Source: Acidimicrobiia bacterium
GTDB taxonomy: Bacteria; Acidobacteriota; Vicinamibacteria; Vicinamibacterales; CAVVIG01
Reading direction: 5' to 3'
Assembly: GCA_016871175.1 (NCBI GenBank)
Contig: VFZL01000016.1
Location: 36,757 to 100,756, forward strand
DNA: 64,000 nt
The position numbers and the translations under genes are program-made. The notes below the pieces were generated by a model. That model ran no database searches, was not told the origin of the DNA, and worked only from the letters and a program-made list of their open reading frames with translations. Below, piece after piece: positions 56,151 through 64,000 of the stretch; position 1 is the stretch's first letter, and each line of letters starts with the position of its first letter.

Positions 56151-57698
56151 ATGGCTCGTTTCCACATGGCGCTCACGGTGGCGGTGCTCGCCGCCACGCT
56201 CATCGGCTCGACCGATCTCCCGCTAGCCTCGCAGGCTGCGGCGCCGGCGCCCTCTTTCTCGGTGGTCGAACAGGACATCGCGAGCCTTCAGCGGGCTCTT
56301 CGTGACGAACGGATCACATCGCGGCAAATCGTTGAGCAGTACCTGGCGCGAATCGACGAAGACGATCAGCGTGGATTGGCCATCAATGCCTACCTATCGG
56401 TCAATCGCAAGGCATTGGACGACGCCGATCGACTGGATCGCGAGCGGCGTGAGGGCCGGCTGCGTGGGCCGCTGCATGGAATCCCCCTCGCCATCAAGGA
56501 CAACTTCCTGACGATCGAGCTCCCGACGACCGCCGGCACGCTGGCGCTCGCCGATTTCTCCCCGGGCGTCGACGCGTATCAAATCCGACAATTGCGCGAA
56601 CGAGGAGCCATCGTCCTCGGTAAGACGAACCTGCACGAGCTCGCGTCCGGCATCACGAGTGTCAGCTCCGCGGGTGGCCAGACGCGCAATCCGTACGATC
56701 TGGAGCGAAACCCCGGCGGCTCGAGCGGGGGGACCGCGGCCGCCGTGGCCGCCAGCCTGGCGCCGGCCGGCCTTGGCACCGACACGTGCGGCTCGATCCG
56801 AATTCCGGCGTCGCACAACAACCTGTGGGGCCTACGCCCGACCCATGGCTTGTCCAGCCGAGACGGTGTCGTGCCGCTGTCGCTCTCGCAGGATGTCGCC
56901 GGTCCAATCGCCCGCAGCTCCGCGGACCTCGCGGAGCTGCTGAATGCGACAGTGGGCTTCGACGAGGCCGATCCGGTCACCGAGGCAAGCCGCGGGCGCG
57001 TGCCTCGGTCGTATCTCGAGTTCATGGGCGACAGCAGTCTGGTCGACGTCCGAATTGGCGTCGTCACACCGCTGATGGGTGAAGCGTCAGCCGACGAAGA
57101 GGTCCGGCGAGTGGTCGACCGCGCGATCGACGAGCTCGAAGGCCTTGGTGCGAGCGTGGGCGATCACGACATGCTGGGACTCGAGTCCGTCCTGCGTGAC
57201 ACGAGCGCCATCGCGCACGAGTTCAGCTTCAATCTGCAGGATTTCCTCGCGCGCCACAAGGCGCCCGTGCGATCGCTGGACGAGATTCTGCGCTGGGGGC
57301 TCTACCGCACCGAGCTCGACGGCGTCCTGCGGCGCTGGAACGAGACCCAAGAGCGTGAATCGGAGGCGTACCGCACCACGCGGGCAAGACGGGCAGCGGC
57401 CAAAACATTCGTGCTCGAGTCGATGCAGGGCCGCTCGTTGACCGTTCTGGCCTATCCGACCATCCGTCGGAAAGCGGCTCGGATCGGCGAACAGCAGGAA
57501 GGGTCGAACTGCCAAATGAGCGCGACCACCGGCCTTCCCGCGATCAGCATGCCCGCCGGCTTCACCGACGACGGCATGCCAGTCGGACTCGAGCTCCTCG
57601 GCACGCCGTTCAGTGAGGGCACGCTGCTCCGCATCGCGTACGCCTACGAACGTCAGGTGCACCCGCGCAGAGCACCTCGATTGATCGTTGGCCGTTAA
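56151..57698 (+). CDS. Secreted amidase-signature family hydrolase
   Basis: 515 residues from the ATG at 56151; a signal peptide (MALTVAVLAATLIGSTDLPLAS) points to export, and the long upstream open frame is antisense to gluQ. Ser-cisSer-Lys triad: K116 ('PLAIKDNF'), S191 region ('NPGGSSGGTAAAVA') and nucleophile S215 ('GTDTCGSIRIP', with Cys where most have Gly). Resembles peptide-amidase and GatA-like enzymes; substrate unknown. Its TAA overlaps the P450 stop on the other strand within TTAA. Confidence 0.88.
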   Translation: MARFHMALTVAVLAATLIGSTDLPLASQAAAPAPSFSVVEQDIASLQRALRDERITSRQIVEQYLARIDEDDQRGLAINAYLSVNRKALDDADRLDRERREGRLRGPLHGIPLAIKDNFLTIELPTTAGTLALADFSPGVDAYQIRQLRERGAIVLGKTNLHELASGITSVSSAGGQTRNPYDLERNPGGSSGGTAAAVAASLAPAGLGTDTCGSIRIPASHNNLWGLRPTHGLSSRDGVVPLSLSQDVAGPIARSSADLAELLNATVGFDEADPVTEASRGRVPRSYLEFMGDSSLVDVRIGVVTPLMGEASADEEVRRVVDRAIDELEGLGASVGDHDMLGLESVLRDTSAIAHEFSFNLQDFLARHKAPVRSLDEILRWGLYRTELDGVLRRWNETQERESEAYRTTRARRAAAKTFVLESMQGRSLTVLAYPTIRRKAARIGEQQEGSNCQMSATTGLPAISMPAGFTDDGMPVGLELLGTPFSEGTLLRIAYAYERQVHPRRAPRLIVGR

Positions 57699-59053
57699 CG
57701 ACCAGCCGTCGTCATCTTCAGCCCATGTTTCAGTCGCAGCGTGACGACGGGGTGAGGGACGACGGGATGGCCCGGCACGAGGCGGAGCTTCCAGCGCTGC
57801 GCGATGGTGCTGACGACGAGAATCAACTCGGTCCACGCGAACGACTCGCCGATGCAGCGTCGCGTCCCGCCGCCGAAGGGAAAATAGGCGAAGGGTGGCA
57901 GCGCCGCCTTGAACTCTGGCGTCCACCGAGCAGGGTCGAAGCGCTCAGGATTCGTGAAGAGCGACGGATCGCGCTGAGTGATGTACGGGCTCGTGATGAT
58001 GATCGAGCCCTTCGCGACCGGGTACTCGTCGATCTGATAGTCCTCGATGGCGCGCCGGCCAATGAGCCACGCAGGCGGATACAATCGCATCGATTCGGTC
58101 ACGACCTGCTCGACGAAGCGCAGCGCCGGTAGATCAGAGACTGTCGGAGTCAGACCGCCGAGCACGCGATCGAGCTCCGCATGCAGATGCGCCTCGACCT
58201 CGGGCGACTGGCTCAGCAGAAACCATGTCCAGGCCAACGCGTTCGCAGTCGTCTCGTGTCCAGCCAGGAACAGCGTGATGGCCTCGTCGCGCAGCTGCTG
58301 ATCGGTCATGCTGCGTCCCTGGTCCTCCTCGTCCTGCGCCAGCAGCAGCATTGACAGCAGATCGCCACGGTCCCCGGGCGACGTGCGTCGCTCGGCGATC
58401 ATCGCGTAGACGATGCGATCGAGCGTGAGGCTGGCCTCGCGGGCGAGCCGGAGCGCCGGGATAGGGAGCCGCTCGAGCGTGTCCGCGAACGGCAGCATGC
58501 GCATCCAGAACGACCCCATGATGTCGGCCATGGCTTGGCCGACATCATGGGTCTGCGCCTGGACGTTGGCATCGAACAGCGTCTTCCCAACGATCGCCAG
58601 CGTGAGCTCCATCATTTCCGCGTCGATGTCAAGCGTCGCCCCGGCCGTCCAGCGGGCGGCCGCCTCCGAGGCGTAGTGCGTCATCGCCGCGGCGTAGCCT
58701 GCGATCCGCTCCTTGTGAAAGGCGGGTTGAATCAGCCGGCGCTGGCGCAGGTGCGCTTCGCCCTCGCTTGTGAGGAGGCCGTCGCCAAGGAGTGGGCGGC
58801 TGCGCTCCAGCCCGCGGCCTTTCTTGAACTTTCGCTGGCTGGTGACCAGGATGTCTTTGATGTGACGCGGTTCGGTGACCACGTATATGTGCTCGCCGTT
58901 CGACCGCAGATAGACCAGCTTGCCGTACGTGGCCACGAGCTCGCTGAAGAAGGTCAGCGGATCGCGCCCGGGTCGATAGACGAGGCTGGAGAAGAAGCCC
59001 GTGGGCCCGGGTGGGCGGGTCGGCGTCGCTGCACTGGCCGTCGCGCTGGTCAC
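57695..59053 (-). CDS. Cytochrome P450
   Basis: 452 residues from a GTG at 59053 with AAGGGGG just upstream. Soluble bacterial type. I-helix 'LFLAGHETTANAL' (oxygen activation), ExxR 'ESMRLYP', heme-binding 'FPFGGGTRRCIGE' with Cys C400 as thiolate ligand. Resembles the CYP4/CYP102-like group that often hydroxylates fatty or terpenoid chains, but substrate cannot be told from sequence. Cotranscribed with the MFS gene. Codons 165-177 form a 16-bp perfect inverted repeat. Confidence 0.93.
   Translation of the reverse strand: MTSATASAATPTRPPGPTGFFSSLVYRPGRDPLTFFSELVATYGKLVYLRSNGEHIYVVTEPRHIKDILVTSQRKFKKGRGLERSRPLLGDGLLTSEGEAHLRQRRLIQPAFHKERIAGYAAAMTHYASEAAARWTAGATLDIDAEMMELTLAIVGKTLFDANVQAQTHDVGQAMADIMGSFWMRMLPFADTLERLPIPALRLAREASLTLDRIVYAMIAERRTSPGDRGDLLSMLLLAQDEEDQGRSMTDQQLRDEAITLFLAGHETTANALAWTWFLLSQSPEVEAHLHAELDRVLGGLTPTVSDLPALRFVEQVVTESMRLYPPAWLIGRRAIEDYQIDEYPVAKGSIIITSPYITQRDPSLFTNPERFDPARWTPEFKAALPPFAYFPFGGGTRRCIGESFAWTELILVVSTIAQRWKLRLVPGHPVVPHPVVTLRLKHGLKMTTAGR
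58515..58551. repeat. 16-bp perfect inverted repeat inside the P450 gene
   Basis: CCCATGATGTCGGCCA - tggct - TGGCCGACATCATGGG. It encodes 'HDVGQAMADIMG' on the minus strand. Stem 16 bp, loop 5 nt, no mismatch. Confidence 0.85.
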
Positions 59054-59062
59054 GATGCCCCC

Positions 59063-60307
59063 TTACCTCTTCGAGCTGGTCACTCGCCATGATACGACGA
59101 CGGCGCCCACCAGCAGGAGGCCTGCGCGCATGAAGGGCAGGCCCGAGGCCGCGACGCTCTGTGCGAGGCTGACGGCCTACGCGAACACTTGCGTAAAGGC
59201 CAAGGGCGCCACCATCGCGGCAATCCCCAGGAGGCTACCATTGGCTCCTTGCAGTTGTCCCTGCTCGGTGGGCGCCACGCGCCGTGTCATGAGGCTCTGC
59301 CAGGCTGGCGTGGACACGCCGAAGAGCGCCGTCAGCGGGACACCCAACAGGAACAACGCTCCGGTGGGCGCCAGGCCGAAGACGAACATGCCGAGCGCAC
59401 CGCACGCGAAGCCCACGGCCAACGCGCGCCGCTCGCCGAGAGTATCGACGATCCGGCCGACGAGTCCTCCTTGTACGATGATCGACGACACGCCAATCAG
59501 CGCCAAGGTCAGCCCAACGGCACGCTCCGACCACCCGTACCGGTGCATCGTGTAGAGCACGAAGACGCTCGGCAGCGAGTCGTGCGCCAGCGCCGAGAGG
59601 AAACCGGCGATGGCCAGTCCGAAGAGCACCGGGTGCGACCGCAACAGGCGCAGCGAGCCGAGCGGATTGGCGCGTGTCCAGTGGAACGGCGCGCGCCGAG
59701 CCCGCGGTAGCGATTCCGGCAGGATGAAGAATCCGTAGGCGAAGTTCGCCACGCTCAAGCCTGCGGAGGCCCAGAACGGGGCGCGCAGGCCGAACACCGA
59801 CAGCAGTCCGCCGACGCTCGGTCCTATGACGAACCCGACACCGAACGCGACACCGAGGAGGCCGAACTTGGCTGCGCGCTGCTCGGCTGGTGTCACGTCG
59901 ACGATAAACGCATTCGCCGCACCGAAGGTCGATGACGTGATGCCGGAGATCAACCGGCCAATGAACAGCCATCCAATGGATGGAGCCAGCGCCATCAACG
60001 CATAGTCGAGGCCCAACCCGAGATTCGAGAGCAGGATCACCGGTCGACGACCGAATCGATCCGAGAGCGACCCGAGCACCGGCGAGAACAGGAACTGCAT
60101 CGCGGCCCACGCGCTACCGAACACGTCGTAGATCGTCGCGGCCGACGCGGCACTTGCCCCCTGGAACTTCGCGATCAGCGCCGGAAGCACAGGAATGATG
60201 ACCCCTAGTGCGAGCGTGTCCAAGAGCAGCGTGATGAAGATGAACGCGAACGCTCCTCGATAAGCGGGCGCATCCTCCACAGGGGCGTGAGGGGCCGTCT
60301 CCGTCAC
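59063..60307 (-). CDS. MFS drug-transporter-like protein (TetA group), interrupted by in-frame TAG near the end
   Basis: Twelve-TM major facilitator, GTG at 60307 overlapping the stop of the small upstream gene. 'GSLSDRFGRRPVILLSNLGLGLDYALMALAPS' (loop 2-3 motif A) and 'GRLISGITSSTFGAANAFIVDVTPAEQRAAKFGLLGVAFGVGFVIGPS' (TM4-5 motif C region) identify TetA-like exporters. Reading stops at TAG 59177-59179 after 'FTQVFA'. In frame beyond it the sequence continues 'AVSLAQSVAASGLPFM' and a hydrophobic last helix, ending at TAA 59063, 9 bp before the P450 start. Full length 414 residues; CAG-to-TAG or base error would account for the stop. Confidence 0.82.
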
Positions 60308-60498
60308 ATTGCGGCCTGCCACGCCCGAATCGCCTCGAGCCCACGGGTCACGAGTATGAGGGTGACGACCGCGGCAACATCGAACCGCTGGAATCGGCCA
60401 CGCCCACCGGTGACGCGGCGCAGAGCGTAGAGCACGGCCGCGACAGCCAGCACGATGATCGGAGGGAGGACGCCGTCCAGTGTCACGCGGTCTGCCAT
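60304..60498 (-). CDS. Small membrane protein, unknown function
   Basis: 64 residues: 'LPPIIVLAVAAVLYALRRV' and 'FDVAAVVTLILVTRGLEAIRAW' are two likely TM helices. Its TGA overlaps the MFS GTG, which suggests coupling with the transporter-P450 genes. The ATG at 60498 is preferred; upstream frame overlaps the divergent rlmA gene. Confidence 0.5.
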   Translation of the reverse strand: MADRVTLDGVLPPIIVLAVAAVLYALRRVTGGRGRFQRFDVAAVVTLILVTRGLEAIRAWQAAM

Positions 60499-60522
60499 GG
60501 TGACACGCGATAACATGGCCGG

Positions 60523-61362
60523 GTGCCGGCGTCGGCGGCCCACCACCCACCACTTGCGTGCACGGTACGCGGCTGCCACGAGCCGTTGACGCGCGCCGGC
60601 AGGACGTGGACGTGCGGGCGAGGGCACACCTTCGACATCGCCAAGAGCGGCTATGTCAACTTGTTGCAGCCGCAGGACCGCCGCTCGCGTGACGCCGGCG
60701 ACACGAGAGCCGCGATCGACGCACGCGCGCGTCTCTTGACCAAGGGAGTCGGCCGCGTCGCCGTCGATCGTGTCGTTGACGTGGCGTGCGGATTACTGGC
60801 AGATGGCGGCATCGTCGTGGATCTGGGATCGGGATCCGGCGAGACGCTTGACGCCATCGCCCAGACGCGGCGCGTCATCGGCGTCGGCATCGACCTCTCG
60901 ACGGCGGCTGCCGAGGTCGCCGCGCGGCGCGGCGCCGCTGTCACCTGGGTGGTGGCGAACGCAGACCGGCGCATTCCACTCCTCGACGAGTCGACGGACC
61001 TCGTGATCTCGCAGCACGCGCGTCGGAATCCGCGCGACTGCGCGCGTCTCCTTCGACCGGGTGGCCATCTCCTGGTGAGCGTCCCCGCTCCTGACGACCT
61101 CATCGAGCTACGCCAGGCCGTTCAGGGCGAGTCGGTCCTTCGCCCCCGCGCCGACCTGGTCATCGACGAGCACACGCGAGACTTCGCGCTCGCCTCCCGT
61201 ATCGAGGTGCGTGAGCGCCATTTCCTTGACCGTGCTGAACTACTCGACGTCCTGCGCGGCACCTATCGCGGCGCCCGAACCAGTGCCGCCCCGCGCCTCG
61301 AAACACTGACCGAGCTTGGAGTCACCTTCGCCGCAGAGGTGTGTCTCTTCCGCAGGCGGTAG
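60523..61362 (+). CDS. RlmA-type 23S rRNA (guanine-N1) methyltransferase
   Basis: 279 residues from a GTG. N-terminal zinc site C13, C18, C31, H35 followed by 'FDIAKSGYVNLL', the mark of RlmA/RrmA proteins. SAM-binding Rossmann motif 'IVVDLGSGSGETLDAI'. Family members methylate G745 or G748 in 23S rRNA helix 35; which of the two cannot be read here. Divergent from the small membrane gene. Confidence 0.88.
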   Translation: MPASAAHHPPLACTVRGCHEPLTRAGRTWTCGRGHTFDIAKSGYVNLLQPQDRRSRDAGDTRAAIDARARLLTKGVGRVAVDRVVDVACGLLADGGIVVDLGSGSGETLDAIAQTRRVIGVGIDLSTAAAEVAARRGAAVTWVVANADRRIPLLDESTDLVISQHARRNPRDCARLLRPGGHLLVSVPAPDDLIELRQAVQGESVLRPRADLVIDEHTRDFALASRIEVRERHFLDRAELLDVLRGTYRGARTSAAPRLETLTELGVTFAAEVCLFRRR

Positions 61363-61375
61363 GAATGCACCAGGC

Positions 61376-63784
61376 CTATTCGGCGAGCCGCCCGTAGAAG
61401 CGCAAGATCTTCTGCTTCAACTCATCGAGGGTGGCGGGCGAGCCGCTGAACAACCCGTCAGGAGGTGACTGAGCGTGCTGCAGCATCTCGGCAAAAATGA
61501 CGTCCGCGCGATAAAGGTTCAGACCCCGACCGGCGAGATACTGCAGTCGCAGGTTCGAGTCTCGGTTGATTTGCGCGTCCTTGAGCCACGAGGCGTAATC
61601 CTTGGCGTTGCCCGCATACGTCGCGAACAAGTCTGACGCAGACGCCATCCCGATCTCGCCAAGTGATCGCAGTACAGGCGCGTAATCCTCACTCAGCAGT
61701 CGGGTCTGAATGGCATCGACGTCAATCGGCGCCGGCTGCAGCTGGCCCAACAAGACCAGGTCGTAGCCAGCTCCGTTGTACGTGTTGGCGAAGATCATCG
61801 CCCTCGGAAAGGCCTCGAAGAACGTCCCGATCTCACTCTTGACCGCATCGGTATTGCTCTCATACAGCTGGACGAAGAGGGTCATCACGCCATCGGGATT
61901 CAGTCGCGATTTGGCCAGTTCGAAGAACTCCCGGGTGTAGAGCATCGCCGCCCCCTTGACCCAGGGATCCAGCGGGTCCGACGTGATCGCATCGAAGGTC
62001 TCCGTGGTCGCCTGAAGGAAGTGCCGCGCGTCGTCGATCCGAACGCGGACCTTCGGGTTGGCGACGACGGAGAAATTGTGTGCGGAGAAATAGGCGGAGA
62101 CGACTTCAGGCACGAGTGGTTCGATTTCGGCGATAGTTTCGTGCTCGACGACCGGATCGATGGAGACAGCGCCGGCGGTGACGCCAGCACCGCAGCCAAT
62201 GACGAGCACGTTGCGCGCGCGCGCGGGCACGAGCGTCGTGAGGTGGCCAAGCATCCGCTGCAGCCGCATGTCTTGCGGCTCGCTCGAGGCCTGAACCTTG
62301 CCCGCATTGTGGTAGTTCAAGACGCCGTTGTCGCGTTCGGTTACCGCGACCGACGCGTTCCAGCCCTCGCCGCTGTAGATCACCCTAGATTGCCCGAGGT
62401 AGCTCGGGACGTAGCGCCCGTACGCGATGAGCACGCCTGGCACCGGCTGCACGGTCAAGGCCAGCAGGGCCGCGACCAGGAGCGGCGTGGCGAGCAGTCG
62501 CAGCCCTCGGGAATCGCGCCAGACCAGCGACCATGCGGACAGCGTGGCAAGCAGCATCATGAGCTGCTGGGACCGTTGCGTGCCCACCCAAACCGTCAGC
62601 AGCAGGCTGGCGCCCAGCGACCCGACAATGGCGCCGAGCGTATTGGCGGCGTACACGCGACCGACCAGGCGGCCCACGTCGTCATCCGACCGCGCGAGCG
62701 CGGCCAGCGCTAGCGGGAAACTCGCACCCCAGAGCACCGCGCCGGGGAACACCGCAAACAGGCTCCGCGCGAGATCCAGCTGGAACTGGTACCAGGGGCC
62801 CGTGGCGAGTGACGGGTTCACCGGCCAGTACGGCAGCGATTCCGTCAGGACATACGAGGTCCAGGCCATGGCCACCGCAAGCCCGACCTGGCACCAGGCC
62901 AATGCGCGGCGCGGGTGAGGGGACTCGCGCGCGAGCACCGATCCGGCCGCGCTCCCAGCGCCCAATCCACCCAAGAACACGGCCAGAATCAACGAGAAGG
63001 TGTACGTCGTCGCTCCGAACAGCAAAGAGAGCGTGCGTGTCCACAGGACCTCACAAGCCAAAGCCGTGAGGCCCGACAGTCCGATGGCCACGAGGACGGC
63101 ACGATGGTCGGCCGCCGGGGTCACGTCCCGGAGATGAGTGCCGGCATTCGAATCATGGAACGCCGACCGTCGAGCGATAGTCCACGCCACGACTGCGACA
63201 ATCGCGTTAATCGCAACGCCAACGGACGTGGTCACCGCCACGTCGTAGACTCGGAGCAGGTAGTAGCCGGCCAAGAGACTCCCGAGCACGGCTCCGGCGG
63301 TGTTGCCGCCGTAGAAGTATCCAAGCCAGGAAATGCCCTTCGGCGACGCCTCCACCCACCGGGCCACGGCGGGAAGCGTGGCACCCATCAGAAGGGTCGG
63401 CGGCAGGAGGCAGATGGCGGCCGCGAGAGCGCGGACGGCAATGCCGACCAGACCGCTACCCGCCCACGGCGCGTACAGTCCACCGATGGCAGGCACACCG
63501 AAGAGCAGCGCGAGCGCTGCCGCGCCGATCAGGAGCTCGAGGATGGCATACACACGGAGTGGATGCCACGTACAAGGGGTCACGCGGGCGTACAGGAAGC
63601 TTCCGAGGCACATCCCACCCATGAACGTGCCGAGCAGCACTCCCAGCGACACGGCCGAGGATCCGATGACCAGCTCCAGCAGTTGGAACCAGACGACCTC
63701 GTACAGTAACGCCGCGCACCCGCTTCCGACGAACAACGAGAGGACCGCGGGCAGCAGACGGGGGTCAGTCACGGCCACCATCAT
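61376..63784 (-). CDS. Membrane-fused spermidine-synthase-like methyltransferase-fold protein
   Basis: 802 residues. N-terminal half: about 13-14 TM helices in two repeats ('GSGCAALLYEVVWFQLLELVIGSS' and 'SGLTALACEVLWTRTLSLLFGATT', each followed by a Gly-rich helix). C-terminal half: spermidine-synthase fold with 'NVLVIGCGAGVTAGAVS' and 'AITSDPLDPWVKGAAMLYTREFFELAKSRL', plus a helical tail. Such fusions are widespread, but enzymatic activity is unproven and substrate unknown; the region need not make polyamines. Confidence 0.85.
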   Translation of the reverse strand: MMVAVTDPRLLPAVLSLFVGSGCAALLYEVVWFQLLELVIGSSAVSLGVLLGTFMGGMCLGSFLYARVTPCTWHPLRVYAILELLIGAAALALLFGVPAIGGLYAPWAGSGLVGIAVRALAAAICLLPPTLLMGATLPAVARWVEASPKGISWLGYFYGGNTAGAVLGSLLAGYYLLRVYDVAVTTSVGVAINAIVAVVAWTIARRSAFHDSNAGTHLRDVTPAADHRAVLVAIGLSGLTALACEVLWTRTLSLLFGATTYTFSLILAVFLGGLGAGSAAGSVLARESPHPRRALAWCQVGLAVAMAWTSYVLTESLPYWPVNPSLATGPWYQFQLDLARSLFAVFPGAVLWGASFPLALAALARSDDDVGRLVGRVYAANTLGAIVGSLGASLLLTVWVGTQRSQQLMMLLATLSAWSLVWRDSRGLRLLATPLLVAALLALTVQPVPGVLIAYGRYVPSYLGQSRVIYSGEGWNASVAVTERDNGVLNYHNAGKVQASSEPQDMRLQRMLGHLTTLVPARARNVLVIGCGAGVTAGAVSIDPVVEHETIAEIEPLVPEVVSAYFSAHNFSVVANPKVRVRIDDARHFLQATTETFDAITSDPLDPWVKGAAMLYTREFFELAKSRLNPDGVMTLFVQLYESNTDAVKSEIGTFFEAFPRAMIFANTYNGAGYDLVLLGQLQPAPIDVDAIQTRLLSEDYAPVLRSLGEIGMASASDLFATYAGNAKDYASWLKDAQINRDSNLRLQYLAGRGLNLYRADVIFAEMLQHAQSPPDGLFSGSPATLDELKQKILRFYGRLAE

Positions 63785-63897
63785 CGCGCGATCAGTCGTT
63801 GCCTGTCAGCTTTCAGCTCTCAGGGTCTTCACTGAGCAGTCGTCTCTCCCACGCCATTCCCTTCGCCGTGGCGTGAACTGTCGGACGTGAGATGCCT
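63785..63897. repeat. Intergenic tract with CAGCTTTCAG-type words
   Basis: 113 bp upstream of the spermidine-synthase-like gene. GTCAGCTTTCAGCTCTCAGG is another degenerate short tandem repeat of the kind seen in other spacers. No gene or clear promoter seen. Confidence 0.4.
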
Positions 63898-64000
63898 GGG
63901 GGGGGGGGGGGGGGGGAGCACAAAAAAACGGGCGGGGCGGGGGGGGCCCCCCCCCCTTCGGGGGGGGGGGGAAGGGGGGGGGACCCCCTCTTGTGGGTGT
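63898..64000. other. Low-quality poly-G end of the contig
   Basis: Runs of 10-19 G, a C10 run and an A7 run fill the last ~100 bases; composition is unlike the rest of the window. Best explained as sequencing or assembly artefact at a contig end, not biology. Confidence 0.85.

Noticed and set aside
63898..63960. G-quadruplex at the right end
   Set aside because: The surrounding mixture of long homopolymers of G, C and A points to artefact rather than a functional quadruplex.

Overview
This GC-rich window looks chromosomal and most resembles an Acidobacteriota genome of the Vicinamibacteria type. That assignment is inferred from three things: the pil gene order, the 'SLG..AKKEEARRKAV' secreted protein at the left edge, and many degenerate intergenic repeats. 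No rRNA marker is present, so it is not certain.

Left third (1-22 kb, minus strand): a type IV pilus locus. In transcription order it runs pilB, pilT, pilC, pilS, pilR, pilA, a VKOR-DsbA disulfide enzyme, an ABC exporter pair, a TPR-like membrane protein and the prepilin peptidase pilD. Downstream are a short TPR protein, a membrane sulfatase, a sensor kinase, and a minor-pilin set (pilV-, pilW- and pilX-like). The core order matches the myxobacterial pil cluster, including an ABC exporter between pilA and pilD. pilA has a well-spaced sigma-54 promoter and a strong terminator.

22-29 kb (plus strand): a MarR regulator with a palindromic operator, a MacA-like adaptor and two MacB-like permeases with no ATPase beside them, then a second, EF-G-II-like elongation factor.

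29-48.6 kb (minus strand): an unbroken str-S10-spc-alpha ribosomal super-cluster, rpsL to rplQ, with secY, adk, map, infA and rpoA but no tuf. It holds two unusual non-coding structures. One is a four-copy hairpin-bearing repeat in the spacers before rplC, rplD, rpsC and rpsQ. The other is an interleaved pair of perfect 10-bp complementary segments (pseudoknot topology) in the rpsD-rpoA spacer.

48.6-64 kb: an ATP-dependent DNA ligase with a short HTH gene, a nested insertion-sequence island (IS630-like, IS3 remnant, IS110 remnant), cystathionine beta-synthase, a cupin, GluQ-type synthetase, a secreted amidase, an MFS transporter-P450 operon, an RlmA-type methyltransferase and a membrane-fused spermidine-synthase-like protein. 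The last ~100 bases are a poly-G artefact.

Several genes are interrupted: the sensor kinase near 4 kb, the TPR gene, pilS, pilR, the IS630 transposase and the MFS gene. The lesions are three apparent 1-nt deletions and five in-frame stops, each stop one C-to-T change from a Gln or Arg codon. Residual sequencing error is the simplest explanation, but all three two-component regulatory genes in the window are hit while nearly all structural genes are intact. No tRNA, rRNA or CRISPR array was seen.
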